Both the position numbers and the translations under genes were made by a program. Positions 32,940 through 40,530 of a stretch of DNA of 42,867 nucleotides are shown here, in pieces. The stretch's first letter is position 1. Each line of letters opens with the position of its first letter. The notes beneath the pieces were generated by a model that was given only the letters and a program-made list of their open reading frames with translations, was not told the DNA's origin and searched no databases. Origin of the DNA: an uncultured Lachnospiraceae bacterium (lineage in GTDB: Bacteria > Bacillota > Clostridia > Lachnospirales > Lachnospiraceae); the NCBI GenBank assembly GCA_900550475.1, contig URSA01000019.1:1-42867 (forward strand), written 5' to 3'.

Positions 32940-33717
32940 AAAGCTCCTGATACCGGATATGGGGCGCATCGAAGCGCGCCACCGCCGTATACAGGCCCAG
33001 CGGAAATTCCTTTCCCTCCGCCTCGAAGACCTTCCCATTCTCTTTACTGATCTTATCTGCTACGGACTGTGCGTAGGCCTCCTCCGTGCTGTCCGTCAGC
33101 AGTGCAAATTCATCCCCGCCGATGCGGAACACGATATCGTTCTCTCCGGCGGCAGCCTCCATGCGCTGCATGGACGTCAGAATCGCAATATCTCCCGCTT
33201 TTCTGGAAAAATCGTTAATCGGTAACAGATTCTGAATGTCACAGCATACAAAATAACAGTTCTTCCGCTCCGTAAAAAAGTCATACAACTCACTGATATC
33301 CACAGCTTTTCTTGTTCTCATATAAGCATCTCCGTTCTCCACAGGCCGTGTAAGCCTTGGAAACAACTCCGAGAAATGCGAGGACTTACCGGATTGTCTC
33401 TCACGAAACTCGGACGGTTTACAGTTCCAGATCTGCTTGAATGCACGGCAAAAAGCCTCGTTGGAGCCATATCCGTACTGCAGCGCCACGTCAAGAATGC
33501 TGACCTGCGGTTCCTCCGCCAACCTGCGCGCCGCCTTCATCATCCTTCTCCTGACCAGATACTCCCTCACGGATATGTTGTTTACACACCGAAACAGCTT
33601 CTCCAGCGTAGACCGGGAGCAAAAGCACGCCGCTGCGACGTCCTCCGTCCCAATCTCATCCTCCAGGTGGTTCTCCAGATATTGAAGTGCTCCCGCAAGC
33701 AGCTCCATATTTCCCAT
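32902..33717 (-). CDS. AraC-type HTH fused to a GGDEF domain
   Basis: A 271-residue cytosolic protein. Residues 8-107 are a complete two-HTH AraC DNA-binding domain (SILDVALQYGYGSNEAFCRAFKQ) placed at the N-terminus rather than the usual C-terminus. Residues 140-270 are a compact GGDEF domain with an intact IGGDEF motif at 199-204, metal-ligand-like D160 and an N168-D169 pair. AGGGAAG lies just before the start at 33717. It could be a c-di-GMP- or GTP-responsive regulator, or a DNA-bound cyclase. Its convergent overlap with the pectinesterase gene suggests it controls that gene, but this is inference. Confidence 0.88.
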   Translation of the reverse strand: MGNMELLAGALQYLENHLEDEIGTEDVAAACFCSRSTLEKLFRCVNNISVREYLVRRRMMKAARRLAEEPQVSILDVALQYGYGSNEAFCRAFKQIWNCKPSEFRERQSGKSSHFSELFPRLTRPVENGDAYMRTRKAVDISELYDFFTERKNCYFVCCDIQNLLPINDFSRKAGDIAILTSMQRMEAAAGENDIVFRIGGDEFALLTDSTEEAYAQSVADKISKENGKVFEAEGKEFPLGLYTAVARFDAPHIRYQELFTGLHKAIEDCK

Positions 33718-33906
33718 TGCTTCCCTCCATGCTGCAAATCTCTGTTGGTACCATGCTTATATTCTACTCCGTATGGCAGCGGTGCGCTTGATATTTTGAG
33801 TATTCCTGCAGCACACGGAACAGTTTTTCGCAAAACGTGATTTCAAATAGCACATGTAATCATCCCTGCGTGTTGATGCAGGATTTCCTTCATTTCTCTT
33901 TCTCGC

Positions 33907-34833
33907 TTATTCCAAATACCCCTCTGCTTCCTTTTCAAGCTCCAGCCATACCGGGTATTTTGCTCCGTTCTCATCAAAGAATTGTTTCAGATCCCGGTTC
34001 AAGGCGCTCATTTCATCGGTTGCGTTCATGGCGTGGTCGGAGGCGCAGATTTTTCCGAGGCTCGTTGCACACATGAGTTTGAAGAAGCGCAGGCAGGTCT
34101 TTCGATATGCCTCGCCCGTAAAGTCCTGATCGTCTTTCGGCAGGATTTCATGCCCGGCATTCTTTATGGCACTGTAGCCTTCAATGTTGGCGTCGATCAG
34201 CCGGTTCAGGTATGCCGTGTTGCCCTTCAGCTTTTTCAGATTTCCATCCGCCTTGTAGCATGCAAAGGCAACCGGCAGCACAAACGCCGCATGGCAAAGA
34301 AGGTAGTCCTCCATATTAGGCTCATAGATCACCTTGTATTTCGTACCGTCAAAAATCTGCCCGATCAGGCTCTCGTTGGAGGTTTCATCCGGTAGCTGGC
34401 CAATGGTCATTTTTTTCAGATCAACGGACGCCACTCTGTCAGGCTTCCGATGCCCCGCCGAATGTGCAAAGGCAAAAAGGACATTTTTCTCCGGCAGCGA
34501 CTCGGTGATTGCCCTTGCGCGCACATTGTTGCCCACGAAAACGATGTTTTTTGTCCGGTTTGCCCGCAGGATCTCCATGATGGAGTCAAGCTGGGTATAG
34601 CGCAGAACCACAAAGATCACATCGTACTGGTCATCCGCTGCAAGTTCGGTCACGACCGGAATACGGCTGACCGACACACGGGGCGAAAACTTGTCCTTGA
34701 TCCGCAGTCCGTTCTTTTGAATCTCCTCCGCCCATTTTCCCCGCGCAAGCAATGTTACCTCTCTACCTGCACGGAACAGGTTTCTTGCAAGATTGCAGCC
34801 GAGTACGCCTGCACCAAATACTAAAATTTTCAT
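33907..34833 (-). CDS. Ketopantoate-reductase-like NAD(P)-dependent oxidoreductase
   Basis: A 308-residue protein with an N-terminal Rossmann fold, MKILVFGAGVLG (GxGxxG, G7-G9-G12), and a C-terminal helical ApbA/PanE domain. It is related to 2-dehydropantoate 2-reductase, but no pantothenate genes are nearby, and many such proteins have other substrates, so panE is not assigned. An AraC-family pseudogene directly upstream on the same strand may be its former regulator. Confidence 0.82.
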   Translation of the reverse strand: MKILVFGAGVLGCNLARNLFRAGREVTLLARGKWAEEIQKNGLRIKDKFSPRVSVSRIPVVTELAADDQYDVIFVVLRYTQLDSIMEILRANRTKNIVFVGNNVRARAITESLPEKNVLFAFAHSAGHRKPDRVASVDLKKMTIGQLPDETSNESLIGQIFDGTKYKVIYEPNMEDYLLCHAAFVLPVAFACYKADGNLKKLKGNTAYLNRLIDANIEGYSAIKNAGHEILPKDDQDFTGEAYRKTCLRFFKLMCATSLGKICASDHAMNATDEMSALNRDLKQFFDENGAKYPVWLELEKEAEGYLE

Positions 34834-34881
34834 AACCTGGTCTCCTCTCTGAAAAAATATTCTGTTACAAAAGATATTTTG

Positions 34882-35170
34882 TTACTGCTCCCTCCGTGCA
34901 ATCTTCCGATACTCGATCGGCAGAATGCCCGTACTTTTTTTTAAACAACTCCGCAAAGCGGCTGGAGGTGGTGTAGCCGATCATCTGGGCGATCTGCCCC
35001 ATGGTAAAATCGGTGTTGATCAACAGATGCCGTAACCCTTGCTTCGTAAAATAATGACGCCACCGGGATTTCCACATCCAGACAAAAATCCTCAGGAAAG
35101 AAGAAAGCGTGGATTTTAATGTCAAGCAGATCCTGCTTCGCATAGAACCGGTTAGTTTTGTCTAATCGTA
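34882..35170 (-). pseudogene. Decayed AraC-family regulator (3' part)
   Basis: Three frames must be joined: a segment with KTNRFYAKQDLLDIKIHAFFF, then a helix-turn-helix segment LLINTDFTMGQIAQMIGYTTSSRFAELFKKKYG, seen in shorter pieces, then ILPIEYRKIARREQ and a stop at 34882. At least two frameshifts separate them and the 5' end is missing. The HTH core (IAQMIGYTTSSRFAELFKK) is clearly AraC-type. It lies 48 bp upstream of the PanE-like gene. Confidence 0.75.
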
Positions 35171-35249
35171 CTATAACAACAGACGATTCAAAAGTCAAAT
35201 CATCTATTATCGCAAAAGAGATTTATTCAACAAAAAAAGGCCTGACTGT

Positions 35250-35563
35250 AAAGGATCTGCCCACAGTCGGCAAAACGCTGCCATGATGAAGGACGCGCCG
35301 ATCATTATTCTGGATGAGGCCACAGCCAACGTGAATCCGGAAACGAGAAGGAGTTGATGGATGCCATCGGCGAGCTGACCCATGAGAAAAACGTTATCAT
35401 GATTGCCCACCGGCTGAAGACCGTCCGCCATGCGGATCAGATCCTCGTTGTGGACAAAGGGCAGATCGTCCAGCGCGGCACACACGACGAATTGATGAAA
35501 CAGAACGGTGTCTACCGCCATTTCATCAGCGGCAGGGAACAGGCGGTAGGCTGGAAGCTGTAA
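35250..35563 (+). pseudogene. 3' remnant of an ABC exporter ATP-binding domain
   Basis: The frame shows MMKDAPIIILDEATANVNPE (Walker B and D-loop), then one missing base breaks the frame before EKELMDAIGE. The second frame continues with MIAHRLKTVRHADQILVVDKG (H-loop) and RGTHDELMKQNGVYRHFI to a stop at 35563. The membrane domain, Walker A and an intact signature motif are absent, so the gene is truncated and frameshifted. It resembles MsbA/MdlB-type fused exporters. Together with the AraC remnant it marks a recombination-worn junction. Confidence 0.8.
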
Positions 35564-35600
35564 GGTCTCCTCATTGGACTATCGTCCATTCAAATACAAG

Positions 35601-35632
35601 AGCCCCCGGAAAATCAAGGTTTCCCGGGGGCT
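35601..35632 (-). terminator. GC-rich hairpin after the DUF4160-DUF2442 pair
   Basis: AGCCCCCGGAAA (35601-35612) pairs with TTTCCCGGGGGCT (35620-35632) with one bulged G. The minus-strand tail CTTGTATTTG is only weakly U-rich. It is 12 bp past the DUF2442 stop and shares CCCCGGAAAATCAA with the hairpin at 36382-36406. Confidence 0.6.
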
Positions 35633-35644
35633 TGCTAATCAATA

Positions 35645-35920
35645 CTATGCTATTTGCTCTTCCACACATGGTAGTTCGTATAAAGTATCCGGATCGATAT
35701 CCAAACAAGATGTATTATCCCGATTTTGATTGACATCCCATGCAAGTGTATCATTCATTACCGTACAGGTATCCATAAAGATATCCAAGTCCTTTAGCAC
35801 GCAAAATGCCTCCTTGTCAATCATGTGGGACATATCGTAACACACTATTTTTCCATCATCAAAATACACATATACCGTGTAATTTTTCATAGGTACAACC
35901 TGCACAACCTTTGGAAACAT
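35645..35920 (-). CDS. DUF2442 domain protein
   Basis: A 91-residue soluble protein that fits DUF2442: the start VVQVVPMKNYTVYVYFDDGKIVCYD and a later TLAWDVN core. AGGAGGTGATAAA is an excellent SD. DUF2442 and DUF4160 proteins frequently occur as adjacent small genes and have been suggested as toxin-antitoxin-like pairs, without firm proof. It starts 19 nt after the DUF4160 gene. Function unknown. Confidence 0.85.
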   Translation of the reverse strand: MFPKVVQVVPMKNYTVYVYFDDGKIVCYDMSHMIDKEAFCVLKDLDIFMDTCTVMNDTLAWDVNQNRDNTSCLDIDPDTLYELPCVEEQIA

Positions 35921-35939
35921 TTTATCACCTCCTGCTGCA

Positions 35940-36200
35940 CTATATCAAGGGATTAATTCTGTTTAAAGGTTTTCCGTCTTTTGACAATTCCCAATTCTGC
36001 ATCAACTCATCCTGATGCAAAACACACCATGCCAAAATCAACTTTAATTGCCTTGAGGGCAGGGCTCCTTTTATTACGCGGGCTGCATCTATTTCAATCA
36101 ACGCCTTATTTCCATTGTATTCGGCATGAAAATGCGGCGGATTGTGGTCATCATAATACATAGTTACCCTAATTCCATAAAACAGTGCGATCTCCGGCAT
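35940..36200 (-). CDS. DUF4160 domain protein
   Basis: An 86-residue protein with the family start MPEIALFYGIRVTMYYDDHNPPHFHAEY; the pieces DDHNPPHFHAEY and ALIEID are diagnostic. The HFH histidines could bind metal. An AAAGGGGG site precedes the start. It is the first gene of the two-gene DUF4160-DUF2442 unit, which sits between two related hairpins inside an accessory region. Confidence 0.88.
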   Translation of the reverse strand: MPEIALFYGIRVTMYYDDHNPPHFHAEYNGNKALIEIDAARVIKGALPSRQLKLILAWCVLHQDELMQNWELSKDGKPLNRINPLI

Positions 36201-36376
36201 ATTTTTTGCCCCCTTTCACCTCTTGTTACAACAAGAATAACATAATCTTCATTGAAAAAAAAGTGTTTTGTCAGTTATCCATGATGTTTCAGTTCTTCGA
36301 TGAACGTATCGCGTTTCGGCTCTATTCCCGTCATAACCGTTCAGTTCATCTTTACAATTTTGATCGACAGATATTC

Positions 36377-36406
36377 AAAAACCCCGGAAAATTTGATTTT
36401 CCGGGG
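36377..36406 (-). terminator. Terminator downstream of the second recombinase
   Basis: CCCCGGAAAA (36382-36391) and TTTTCCGGGG (36397-36406) form a perfect 10-bp stem, followed on the minus strand by TTTTTGAATA. Confidence 0.8.
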
Positions 36407-36551
36407 TCTGTAAACAAATTGTATTGTCTCTTCCGAGATAATTATCTCTTTGAGAACTGAGGAGCGCGACGAGCGGCCTTTAAGCCGTACTCACCTGACC
36501 TTGATCCAAAAAGACCAGTATTCATGCGGTTTTTCGGGCTTTCCTCTCTCA

Positions 36552-36572
36552 GTAAACCCATAGGTAAACCCA
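36552..36572. repeat. GTAAACCCA direct repeats near the recombinase stop
   Basis: Two identical 9-mers GTAAACCCA at 36552-36560 and 36564-36572, 12 bp apart, followed by CGAAATCGCGAAAT. Short repeats beside an integrase gene can be arm-binding or attachment sequences; this is only a candidate, and no matching att copy was found in the window. Confidence 0.3.
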
Positions 36573-36598
36573 CGAAATCGCGAAATTTTTGGTGCAGT

Positions 36599-37810
36599 TT
36601 AACGCAGCCCGAATGCAGCATTCACAACGCTGCTTAATTCCTCAGGTTTATTATACTTGACTTTCGCATAGATGTCCATAGTCGTTTTGCTGTTCTCATG
36701 GCCTGCCAAATACTGCACCGTCTTTGGATCAACACCTTTGTAAATCAGATTGGTGATGTAGGTGTGCCGCAGCATGTGCGGAGTCACCTTGAAGTCCATC
36801 GTATACACCAGCTTGGGATTGTTCGGCTGATGCTCACCAAGCCTTGGCTTTATTCTATGCTTGATGGACTGCCCATTTACATAGGTGTAATAACAGCGTT
36901 CTGCAGTAGAACGGACTGTTATGTACTTCCAGACTCTCACAAACTGTGTTTCCGTCAAAACAGTTCCCTTCGAATTCGAGATCACATATTCCGATTCTGA
37001 TTTTTCCCTTTCTTCCTTGAGACAGGCTACCAGGCATTTTGGAATCGGAACATCTCGTTTTGCTGCCGGTGTCTTCAATAGCGTGTTGACTACCGGCTCA
37101 CCGCCTTCCACATGCCATGCACGCCTTACCGAAATGTACGGCGTTTTTTCATCCAGGAATACGCAGTCCCATTTTAATCCAAGGATCTCTTCTCTACGCA
37201 ATCCCGCGTACAAACCGATCATCACGAAGACATACGGTGGAAGCTCACGAATGCTATCCAACAAAATGGCAGTCTGTTCATCCGTCAAATCCTCGCGCCG
37301 TTTCGCTGGCTTTCCGCCTCTTGCGCAAATCGTTTTGGATGGATTCTCTTTAATCACCTTGCTCTCTTCTGCTGAATTAAAAATGTTCTTAATCAGCATA
37401 TTGAGCTGACCATACATTCCGGAAGAACCTTTTGATAACGGAACCATCAGCAGCCGCAGGTCATCTGTGGTCACCTCGTCCATATACATCTGTCCAATCG
37501 GACCCACGATGTACCGATTCACCATCCGTGCGTATCCTTCCAACGTATTAGTTCTTACCGTTCCAGACCGCATCAGCAACCATTTTTCACAGTACTCTTC
37601 CACGGTCGGATTCTCTCTATGGAAAACCACTTCCGCGATTTTCTTCTGGGCATCTTCCACCCGGTCATACAATTCTTCGCGTGTCAGCCCATAAATCGCC
37701 ACTCTCTTTCCGTCTGCATCTGTAATCCGGGTGCGGTAATACTGTACCCCTTTCATCATCACTGTTCCGTATTCCGGAAGTTCAGCAGGACGCTTTTTCC
37801 CTTTAGCCAT
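36599..37810 (-). CDS. Tyrosine recombinase / integrase (second of tandem pair)
   Basis: A 403-residue site-specific recombinase. An N-terminal arm-binding part (1-65) is followed by a SAM-like core-binding domain (about 68-165) and the catalytic domain (175-400). The catalytic residues are R205 (GLRREE), K246 (LLKTPAA), H345 and R348 (HMLRHTY), H371 (AGHENS) and nucleophile Y381 (MDIYAKV). It is a clear paralog of the recombinase upstream, sharing long identical stretches such as DPKTVQYLAGHE. The two are separated by a terminator. Probably integrates or excises the element to its right. Confidence 0.93.
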   Translation of the reverse strand: MAKGKKRPAELPEYGTVMMKGVQYYRTRITDADGKRVAIYGLTREELYDRVEDAQKKIAEVVFHRENPTVEEYCEKWLLMRSGTVRTNTLEGYARMVNRYIVGPIGQMYMDEVTTDDLRLLMVPLSKGSSGMYGQLNMLIKNIFNSAEESKVIKENPSKTICARGGKPAKRREDLTDEQTAILLDSIRELPPYVFVMIGLYAGLRREEILGLKWDCVFLDEKTPYISVRRAWHVEGGEPVVNTLLKTPAAKRDVPIPKCLVACLKEEREKSESEYVISNSKGTVLTETQFVRVWKYITVRSTAERCYYTYVNGQSIKHRIKPRLGEHQPNNPKLVYTMDFKVTPHMLRHTYITNLIYKGVDPKTVQYLAGHENSKTTMDIYAKVKYNKPEELSSVVNAAFGLR

Positions 37811-37902
37811 GTGTTCTCCTCCTATCTATCTTCATACATTGCGTGTTGTCACTTTTATTATCATGGCGTACAGCACTTCCTTCAAGGATGTCGAATGTAT
37901 GT

Positions 37903-37935
37903 AAAAAGGGCAGGGATTTTTGACCATCCCTGCCC
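37903..37935 (-). terminator. Rho-independent terminator between the two recombinase genes
   Basis: GGGCAGGGAT and ATCCCTGCCC form a perfect 10-bp stem (37908-37935), followed by TTTTT on the minus strand. It ends transcription after the first recombinase, so the second needs its own promoter or read-through. Confidence 0.9.
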
Positions 37936-37956
37936 TAATTTCTTTCTGATTTACTC

Positions 37957-39165
37957 TTAATCCCACGATGCAAAAGCATCTTCCAGCACTCCTGCGAGCT
38001 GCTCTGGGCGATTATATTTCACCTTGGCGTAAATATCCATGGTGATCTTGCTGCTTTCATGACCGGCAAGATACTGAACCGTCTTCGGATCAACCGAAGC
38101 ATGAATCAGATTCGTAATGTAGGTGTGCCGCAGCTGATGCGGAGTCACCTCAAAGTCCAGACTGTAAACCACATTTCCATTGTGTGCTGCCTTTTGCCCC
38201 AGAACCGGCTTCACCGTATGCTTCACCCTCTTGCCATCTTCATAGCGGTAATAGCAGCGTTCCTTGGTGGTACGGGTTACGATATACTGCCATAATCTCT
38301 TGAACTGCGTATAGGACAACGGGTCTCCATCCCGGTTTGCAACCACAAAATCCGATGTCGATGTCTTCTTCGCCTCTTTCAGACATTCCAGAAGATTGTC
38401 CGGCAGAGGGACATTCCGATGCGCTGCCTTTGTTTTCAGCTCTGTCAGAATCACCGGACGATTATGCTCCGTATGCCAGGCTCTCCGAACGGTAAGGTAC
38501 GGAGCCTCGCAATCAAGATACACCGAATCCCATTGAAGTCCGAGGATTTCTTCTCTCCGCAATCCTGCGTACAGCCCCAGCATCACGAACACATACGGCG
38601 GTAAGCCGTAAATGGCATCCAGCAGCTTATCCACCTGCTCATCCGTAAGCGGGAGGCGATCCTTCTGGGGAATCCCGCCCACATTCTTCTTCAGATAGAT
38701 GGTCGGATTCTCATCAATGATCTTACTCTCCATTGCTGCCGTGAAAATACACTTATATAGAACGTTCACTGATTTGTACACGGACGCCGACTTTTTCGAT
38801 GCCGCCAACAGTGCCAGGCGAATGTCATCTGCTGTTACATCTCCCATATGCATATCGCCCAATGGCTTGATGATGTAGTTCTTCACTTTCGATGTATAGT
38901 CAATCAGCGTTGTCATCCTGATCTGTGCCGACTGCATCAGCAGCCATTTCTCGCAATACTCCTCCACTGTAGGTGTACTGCGGCGATACGTCTTGTTCTC
39001 AATCTGCTGGATCGCTTCCTGTTCCTTCTGGTACAGTTCCTCTCTCGTTCTTGCATATAAGGAAACCCGCCGTCCCTGCTGATCTGTTACACGAGTTCGA
39101 TAATATTGCGTTCCCTTCATACTCACCGTACCATAATCGGGAAGCATCATTCTTCTTGCCGCCAT
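37957..39165 (-). CDS. Tyrosine recombinase / integrase (first of tandem pair)
   Basis: A 402-residue paralog of the recombinase at 36599-37810, roughly half identical by eye. Catalytic residues are R203 (GLRREE), K244 (ELKTKAA), H343 and R346 (HQLRHTY), H369 (AGHESS) and Y379 (MDIYAKV). The N-terminus MAARRMMLPDYGTVSMKG resembles MAKGKKRPAELPEYGTVMMKG of its partner. Both are intact. A short excisionase-like HTH gene lies 71 bp upstream. Two active paralogs might act together, as in elements requiring more than one recombinase, or serve two stacked elements. Confidence 0.93.
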   Translation of the reverse strand: MAARRMMLPDYGTVSMKGTQYYRTRVTDQQGRRVSLYARTREELYQKEQEAIQQIENKTYRRSTPTVEEYCEKWLLMQSAQIRMTTLIDYTSKVKNYIIKPLGDMHMGDVTADDIRLALLAASKKSASVYKSVNVLYKCIFTAAMESKIIDENPTIYLKKNVGGIPQKDRLPLTDEQVDKLLDAIYGLPPYVFVMLGLYAGLRREEILGLQWDSVYLDCEAPYLTVRRAWHTEHNRPVILTELKTKAAHRNVPLPDNLLECLKEAKKTSTSDFVVANRDGDPLSYTQFKRLWQYIVTRTTKERCYYRYEDGKRVKHTVKPVLGQKAAHNGNVVYSLDFEVTPHQLRHTYITNLIHASVDPKTVQYLAGHESSKITMDIYAKVKYNRPEQLAGVLEDAFASWD

Positions 39166-39236
39166 ATCATTACCTCCAATCCTGTTGATGCTTTCATTAT
39201 TGCGGATTCATCGTCCATACTCAACGATGTCGATTT

Positions 39237-39467
39237 TCACCGCCGAAAGCTTCGAGGTTTGCGATATGTCGCAGCACGTTCCATCGGTTTTGCACGGTGC
39301 GTACATTTTGCAATGTACTCCTGAATCCCCACTTCCGTGAAATAAACGCAGCCGTTTTCCACATACTGAACATAGGAGATCAAACCGTCTGTTCTTGCAG
39401 CATCCAGTGTTTTTACGCTGATTCCCAGTATACTGGCTGCTTCTTTCCTTGTAATCAGTTTATCCAT
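39237..39467 (-). CDS. Excisionase-like helix-turn-helix protein
   Basis: A 76-residue protein, starting MDKLITRKEAASILGISVKT at 39467. The start overlaps the mazF-like stop as ATGGATAA, so it is translationally coupled; a longer start at 39539 within mazF is possible. The winged MerR/HTH_17 fold (EAASILGISVKTLDAARTDG) and the basic C-terminus are typical of Xis-type directionality factors and DNA-binding partners of integrases. Position between the toxin and recombinase genes supports this. Confidence 0.8.
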   Translation of the reverse strand: MDKLITRKEAASILGISVKTLDAARTDGLISYVQYVENGCVYFTEVGIQEYIAKCTHRAKPMERAATYRKPRSFRR

Positions 39468-39882
39468 CGCCTTCTTCGCCATCCTTTCGGCATTTGCCCT
39501 GTCTTTTTTTCTCTGCTTGTTCCGGAATGTAATATCCAAGTTGAATCCTTACAGCTTCATCAATCCCACGCATCTGCCCCTTACTTACCCGCCCAAGATA
39601 GCGAATCACGCATATCTTGTCGCAGGTGTCGAGCTGTTCTGCCAATACCATGGACGGTTTTGCCAGTCCCTTTGCTTTACGGAGAAAGAAATGCGTTGGC
39701 TGTTTTCGCTTCTTCTCAATTTTCGATGTCAGCGGAGCAATCGTGATCGTCGGCGCATAATAATTGCCGACATCATTCTGAAGAACCACAACAGGACGAA
39801 CACCGCCCTGCTTTGATCCGACCGGAACACCGAGATTGGCGAGATATAAATCACCTCGCCGATAAACCCAGTTTTCTTTCAT
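39460..39882 (-). CDS. MazF/PemK-type endoribonuclease toxin-like protein
   Basis: A 140-residue protein starting MKENWVYRRGDLYLANLG at 39882. The N-terminal YRRGDLYLANLG strand, QGGVRPVVVLQND and PTITIAPLTSK are the PemK/MazF signature, matching mRNA-cleaving toxins. The end is lysine/arginine-rich (EKKRQGKCRKDGEEGDG). No antitoxin is recognised next to it; the coupled downstream gene is excisionase-like instead. A hairpin lies 43-76 bp upstream. It may be a toxin for element maintenance or a regulator adapted to another role. Confidence 0.88.
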   Translation of the reverse strand: MKENWVYRRGDLYLANLGVPVGSKQGGVRPVVVLQNDVGNYYAPTITIAPLTSKIEKKRKQPTHFFLRKAKGLAKPSMVLAEQLDTCDKICVIRYLGRVSKGQMRGIDEAVRIQLGYYIPEQAEKKRQGKCRKDGEEGDG

Positions 39883-39924
39883 ATGCTGTTGTCTCCAATC
39901 TCCATACACTGATATGGATAAAGC

Positions 39925-39958
39925 CTGCCAGGTATCATGCTGATACAGCACCCGGCAG
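39925..39958 (-). promoter_or_regulatory. Stem-loop in the leader of the mazF-like gene
   Basis: CTGCCGGG pairs with CCTGGCAG (8 bp with one G-U) and encloses a second helix TGCTG/CAGCA on the minus strand. It lies about 45 nt before the mazF start and could control its translation or end a longer leader RNA. Confidence 0.5.
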
Positions 39959-39959
39959 C

Positions 39960-40360
39960 GCTTTCTGAAAATATGGTTTCTCTGTACTTTTTCTTATCAC
40001 CCCAGAGATGTAGGATTTCTCACAGGCGGCAGTGTGCTTCACTGCTCCATTGGAATTTAACCATCCCGCCTTCCTTATGGCCGGACCGCGAATTACGGAA
40101 GTATCATTGTCCCTGTCTGGCTTTAACACCGCCGCCGGTTGCAATCCGGCATTTGCTTCTGCGAAACCGCTATCGCCCCGATGGGCTTCATGGCGTGCAG
40201 TCGAAGGCTCGACCAAACAGGAATGTACCTGAAGAATGAGTATTCAGTTTTCAAGGGACATTCGGACTTTCGTCCTTACAAAGTAAGTTTAACAAGAATC
40301 CTCCGGTTTCGCGTTGGCCTCGTAGGCGCACTTTGGTTGTCCTTGCAGGACTACATACGG
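39960..40360 (-). ncRNA. Candidate structured leader or noncoding RNA
   Basis: No convincing gene is found over these 400 bp, but the minus strand has many short perfect hairpins: GTCCT/AGGAC (40339-40351), GCCT/AGGC (40317-40327), CTTAC/GTAAG (40275-40287), GGAC-GAAA-GTCC (40264-40275), and GCCGG/CCGGC near 40140. The stretch around GAAGCCCATCGGGGCG is GC-rich compared with its flanks. It could be the leader of the mazF-xis-integrase genes or a separate RNA. An open frame across it looks accidental. Confidence 0.35.
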
Positions 40361-40403
40361 TTCGTTTTGACTTTTTCAGTGTTCTATACAGCCGGATTGA
40401 GGC

Positions 40404-40434
40404 AAAAAAATACCCCGTTGGTTTCCCAACGAGG
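40404..40434 (-). terminator. Terminator of the ATPase/TOPRIM-like operon
   Basis: On the minus strand CCTCGTTGG and CCAACGGGG form a 9-bp stem with one G-U pair and a GAAA tetraloop (40413-40434), followed by TATTTTTTT. It lies about 100 bp past the stop of the TOPRIM-like gene. Confidence 0.88.
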
Positions 40435-40530
40435 CATCAAAGACGATTCTATTCTATTTTCTATAAACTGGTACCCGTTTATCTCCTGGTGACCATTTGA
40501 GTCACGGCTAATGTATCAAAAAAGCAACGC

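Larger units (their letters stand above)
36201..36598. other. Gene-free stretch downstream of the tandem recombinases
   Basis: No convincing gene is seen in these 398 bp. They hold a minus-strand terminator (36377-36406), a perfect 14-bp palindrome GAGATAATTATCTC (36435-36448), a small CGGC/GCCG hairpin (36474-36487), and direct repeats near the recombinase stop. A plus-strand open frame at about 36272-36460 lacks a ribosome binding site and looks accidental. Confidence 0.5.

Noticed and set aside
33907..34833. panE for pantothenate synthesis
   Set aside because: The fold matches, but no panB or panC is nearby and this superfamily has many other substrates, so the symbol was withheld.
35207..35521. 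Minus-strand open frame of 104 codons
   Set aside because: It is antisense to the ABC exporter remnant, whose translation clearly shows Walker B and H-loop motifs.
36272..36460. Plus-strand open frame starting near the DUF4160 gene
   Set aside because: No Shine-Dalgarno site, runs through a terminator hairpin and a 14-bp palindrome, and matches nothing I recognise.
39935..40216. 93-codon minus-strand open frame in the hairpin-rich region
   Set aside because: No ribosome binding site, odd composition, and the segment is dominated by short stems; more likely noncoding.
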